Shown here: positions 56,001 through 62,000 of the stretch, piece after piece
How positions within the stretch are numbered: position 1 is the stretch's first letter
Layout: the number at the start of each line of letters is the position of its first letter
NCBI RefSeq assembly: GCF_047948215.1
Contig: NC_134455.1
Coordinates: 322,640,147-322,704,146, forward strand
Direction of reading: 5' to 3'
Length of the DNA stretch: 64,000 nt
Source of the DNA: Lycorma delicatula
Taxonomy: Eukaryota > Arthropoda > Insecta > Hemiptera > Fulgoridae
Notes under the pieces: generated by a model
What the model was told of the DNA's origin: nothing
Seen by the model: only the letters and a program-made list of their open reading frames with translations
The model's database searches: none
Made by a program: the position numbers and the translations under genes

Positions 56001-59000
56001 AGGGGAACTACTTTGAAGGAGACAACACTAACCATGACTAAAACGGTAAGCAACATTTTTTTTCCCATCAGTCTCATTACTTTATTGTCGCACCTCGTAT
56101 ATAATTAATGGTATAATTAATCGTATATAATTAATAAATAATTAATGTGTATATTATATATCCAAACTTTCAGCAATAGTAAACTCAGAAAAGGATTCTA
56201 AGATGGAGTTTGTATATTTTGCATTTGTAATAGAGCATGGGATCTGGAATATTATACATTTTTATTAATTCTAGATGAAGCTCTATGGAAAATTCCAACT
56301 CTATGCAAAAAATTAAATCAAAACACATCCTGTCAAGTATTTTTCATAATTTATTTAATAATTATACGTACACACATTAAACCATGCTTTTTCAAAACAG
56401 AAATCTGTTTTCGAATTTATTTTCAAAATCAGTGGTCATTTGTTTTTTTACAAAAAAAATTATTTAGAATGAAGTATGACTTTATCTACATGAACTCTAG
56501 GGATAATTCCATTTTCAACTCTATGCAAAAAATGAAATCAAAACACATTCTGTCAAGCTTATCTTTCATTCAATCATTTTCCTACTACATGAAGTTTCTT
56601 TTATATTTCAATATATGACTTTTTTCTAAGTACAACCTTATGCCTAAATATGTTTATGTTGAGCTAATGTTTTTTTGCAAACCACTTATATACTAGATCT
56701 CAACAAAAGAGATGTGATGAACAAAATGTATCAGAACTTATTTTTAAGTAGTACTCTTAATTGTGTTTCTTAATACTACATTCCTAAAATGAATTCCTGT
56801 AGAATTTATTTTGGGAAAACGATATGTCTCATATTAAAATTGGATCTCTACAGAAAAAATGGAATCGACCAAGTAACCCATATTGCTACTTGATCAAAAA
56901 CACACGGGACTTTGACCAGTCTGCCAAAAAAGATTTCAAAGTAAAATATACTCTTATTTGGAAATAATTGGGCTGCTTGGACATGTAAAGTAGCTGTATT
57001 ATAGTAAGTCTTTAGAATTCTTGTATATATTTTATATTTTCATTTAGCAGTGTAACTTATAAATATGGGAAAAAATTAGATTAAAACATCTACTCTGAGC
57101 TGACACCAATCTTGTCACCTCTGTTATCTCCAGATTGCATGAAAGTTTGTGTATATTCACTTGGACCAATATTCGTCCTTTAACTTCAGATCGTTACAGC
57201 TCCATTTAAAATGCACAGGATGCTGAGCAATCTAAATTAACTGAATAAAAAGCATTTTTTCCATGAGTGCATTTCTAATATACAGTCTAAATCTTCTTGA
57301 AGTTAAAAAAGGTACTGAAGTGGTGTTACTGGGAGAACTCATCTAATCTGATTATGCAAGAAATTCATATTATTCAAACAAAATAAAAATGAAAATTAGT
57401 AATTTATTAAAAAAACACTAAGAAAAGTTGGATAAATCTTCTATTTTTTAGATGTTTTAATCTCTTTCAGCAGTCCAATCAAGTATGGTCAAAGGCCACT
57501 ATGTTTTTGACTGAAAATAAATCTAGTAACAATGTGGGTTTCTTGGTCGATTACATTTTTTCCATAGGGATTCAATTTTAATACAAGACATATTGTTTTT
57601 ATTCATTATATATATATATATATATATAATGAATTCTATAGGATGAATTTGGCAAGATATGGAACACTATTAAGAATGCTATTTAAAAATAAGTTGTGAT
57701 ACATTTTTTCATCACATCTCTTTCATTAAGATCTAATATACAAATGGTTTACAAAAAATATTAACTCAACATAAATATTTTAGGGATAGAGTTAGAGGGA
57801 TGTAGAAAAAAAGTTTTATATTGAAATATAAAAGAAACTTCCATGTAGTAGGAAAATGATTAAATGAAAGTTTAAACTTGACAATGTGTTTTGATTTCAT
57901 TTTTTTCATAGAGTTGAATCAGAGTTCCATGTAGATAAAGTCATACATGCTCCTAAATAATCTTTTTTGTAAAAAAAAGAATGCACTAATTTAAAAAAAA
58001 AATTGAGAAACAAATTTCTGCTTTGAAAAGAATGGTTGTATGCATGAACAGTGTTCAATATAGATATTAAATAAATCATGAAAAATACGTACTAGACAGG
58101 ATGTGTTTTGATTTCATTTTCTGCATAGAATTGAAGATGGAATTTTCCAATTTTCCATAGAATTTCATTTAGAATTAATAAAAATGTCTCAAATAAAATG
58201 AAAATGAAATTTTATGTAGTAGGTAAATTATCAAATGAAAGTTTAAACCACAAAGTAGTGCAGACCATAAAGTCACAGTCGCTCATAAATAATCTTTTTG
58301 AAAAAAAAAAAGAATGATCACTTATTTTGAAAATAAATTCAGACAAATTTCAGTTTTGAAAAAGCATGGTTGTACATGATAAGTGTTCAATATAAATATT
58401 AAATAAATCATGAAAAATACTTGACAAGATGTGTTTTATATATATATATGCCTATGTATAAAACTAGCCGGTCAGGACTCGCTTCACTCACATGACGGTT
58501 TAGCCAGGGGGCTCTGTCTCTTGGACCCTCAAAATGTTTATGAGAATATTAAGTATTTTAGAGAAATATTTTAAGAAAATAAATACTAGCATTTAAGAAA
58601 ATAAATACTAGCATTTCACTGTACTCTCCTCTGTTAAAGCCACTACTGGCTAGGAACGGAGGGGGTGGTGTAGCGAGCGGACACGCTACAAGGTGGGTTC
58701 TTCTCCCCTCGGGGGGGGAATCGAGATGTACTCAACAGCACTTGCACAGTAAATTTTCATGGTTTACAGCCTTAATATTCGATGTAGAAAGGTTGTAAAA
58801 ACTTTGAAAGTTCCTAAAAATCGAGATTTATCATTGTCCTGATTTTATTTTTATATGATGTTTCATTTAAAAGTAATTTTAAAAAAATAAAAATTTTAGC
58901 ATCTCTGATAACCAATAACTTCAAATAACGATCGACAACATGTTTTTTATTTGGTATATCAATAAATAATAAAAAACAAATTTTTTTTGCTATTTCAGAA

Positions 59001-62000
59001 AAAAGGTTTTGTAGCCAGATTTGTACAATAGAAATGTGTGGTTTACTGCCGCATGAGCAGTCACATCGAAAAAATTAGCTCTTAAACTTTTATAATCTCT
59101 TCTTAACTTCTTAAACTTCTCTATTATTGCCCTTGCAATAAATAGAAAATAATTTTGCCAAATTAGATTTTTTTGATTAGAACCTATGGGATCCTTAATC
59201 TTGCATTTCTAAGAAATCAACTCTTTTTTTTATGTATTTAGAAGATATAGATATGAATATTCCTAACAGAACAACCGGATGATCAAGCGTATATCTTTTG
59301 TATGCAAATGTTAGCTCTTGCACTGCTAGCAAATACGTAGTTTGAATTTTTTTTAAATTGGCTATACCTTTCCAGAGATATAACTGAATTTCAGAATACG
59401 AGAATGATTGGATAACCAGATAACCGAATAATCAAGAATATAAAAGAAAAACATAAAAACCACCCTCGCCATAAATAGAAAATATTTGCTGAATTAGATT
59501 TTTTATGTATACCTATGGGGTCCTTAATCTTGCATTTCAAAGAAATAACTCCTTTTATATATTTATAGATTTTGAAGCTCAAACACCTCCAAACTACTAT
59601 ATCAGCTTCATTGAAATTTAGATATGCATGTTGAATTTTGATGAAAATTGGTTGAGTTGTTCTAGACTGATCAAGATCAGCTGATCTGTCAGACCACTTC
59701 TGAAATCTGGATATTTTTAGAGCAGTTTTCAATTAACTGCATATCTCAGGAATGGTCGACCTGAGACTTTACAAGACTACACATTCATACATATCATCCT
59801 CATTCATCCTCTGAAGTAATATAGTACGGTGGTATCGGAAGCTACACAGAAAAAGAAAGAAGAGTAGTTACTGTGAGACTTTTGATGCAATTCAATAAAA
59901 AAAACAAGAATGATAATCAAAAAAACTGTTTTGCACATAAGATTACATTTTTATTCAGCATTCTTAAACACAATCATTCACAAACACATTATTCTCATTT
60001 ATTTAATAAAATGAATTTGAAAGTATGGAAGGTGTTGATAAAATGGACATGACAAGTGTTATCCAGTAGATGCACAATTAGCCTAATGGCTGAAATACCT
60101 ACTGGGTAAAACCAGGCTCCTGATCCCTCCTAAAATACAAATACAATGCATGTTGTTGAGACATTAATCATAGATATCGCTAAATCAATTAAGTTGTTTT
60201 AAAAAATGCTTATGACTGTGAGTTATAAATTGCATCATAAAATCTCAAGAGATGTTTAAGAAGGCTTCTTACAGTGAAAATTACACTTTAAAGTGAAATT
60301 TAAAGAAATAATTATACTTTTACAGCAATGGATTGCATGATTAATAACCCTTTTCTTCTAATTTAGAAAATAATATTAATTAATTCGGTCAATAGTTGAC
60401 AGTTATTAGTCAGTTCAATAATGACAGTAGATTAATAGATGCAATTAATTTTACAAGTCGTCCCAAAAGTAAGTTACACTATTTTTTAGAAAAATCAAAA
60501 AATATTCAAAAAATTAAAAAAGGGTTTATTTTGAAAAGTACATTTAATAGTTATTTTTCTATAAAATCTCTTTGAATCTCAATATACATTTTTTAATCTA
60601 GCGTCAAACCACTCTCCCGCCAAACTGAATAGCCATTTTTCCACTTCTTTTAATTCATTCTCATTTGCACAGGGTCTTCCCCCAAGATGTTGCTTCAGCT
60701 GCAGAAAAAGGAGGAAGTCGCTCGGTACAAGGTCAGGAGAGTAAGGTGGATGACTGAAAATATCCCATCAAAACTGCTCAAGCAGGGCTTAAGTCTCACA
60801 AGCAGTGTGTGCGCAAGCGTTATTGTGGAACAAAAGACTCTTCTGTTCAACTTTCCCCTTCTTTTGTTTTGAATCACCCTTCTGAGGTTTCTCAACACCT
60901 CAAAATAGCAAGCAGCTGTAATCTTGGTCCTCGGGATAGGTAATCAATCAACAACACTCCCTTAGAATCCCAAAAGACTGTTGCCATGACCTTGCCAGCA
61001 GATTCCACAACCTTAGCCTTTTTTGGCATTGGCTTGTCCTTTCCACACCACACTCTGCCTTCTGGATTCAGGTGTCCAGTAATGGATACATATCTCATTT
61101 CCGATCACTATTTGATTGAATAAACCGTCCCTCTTCCTCAAAAAATTGCAAAAATTGCAATGCAGCATCAACACTCTGCTCTTTGTGATGTTCTGAAAGC
61201 AGGCATGGAACCCATCTTGCAGACACTTTTGGATCCCCAGAAATGATCGTAAGTGTTGCACAGCTTATCTCAATATTCAGAGGAAATTGAAAAAGAATTT
61301 CATCAAATGTAAGGTGCCAATCGGTGTCCATGACCCTTTGGAACTCGTCAACAACATTTGGAGCACGGGAAGTGGAAGGTCAGCCACTTCGTTGTTTATC
61401 ATATAACGTTGTTCTCCCTTTAATGAATGAGTGACACCAATGATAAACCATTGGCCTTGACATAACATCTTCATCATACACACTGCACAACTCACGATGA
61501 ATTGAAGTCATAATTTTTTTTTTGCCGTAAAAAAACTAATAACAGCACAAACTTTGCAATCAGAGATAGGAGCAAGTGGAGTCTCCATGGTTGCTGGTGA
61601 TGACTGTCCACGCAGTAAAGCTAGACACACCTAGAAGTTTTACAGTGCTGCCACCATACCCAGACAAAAGTTCCCTGCAACTCCCAGACTTTTCCTCCCA
61701 ACTGCACAGAATTAAAAAAAATAGTGTAACTTACTTTTGAGATGACCCTCGTATAAGTCATTATATCTTTTTTTTCCTTTTTTTTAATTCGTTATGCTAC
61801 TTATTGTTCTAAGTTGTCCTAAGCAATATCATATTAGAGTTGTAACTTCTTTTTAGTTAATGGCTATTGTTTAAAAGAGACCTCTGTAAGTAAGCAACAA
61901 AAAATAAAAGCTAGTTACAAAAATAAAAAAGCGAAGAATTAAATTCAAGCCTTAAGTAATAATATTCATTTAGCCAATGAAATGTGTCTTACTGGCTACA

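Noticed and set aside
59391..59732. 113-codon minus-strand open frame
   Set aside because: It overlaps the internally duplicated repeat block; low-complexity content and no recognisable domain.
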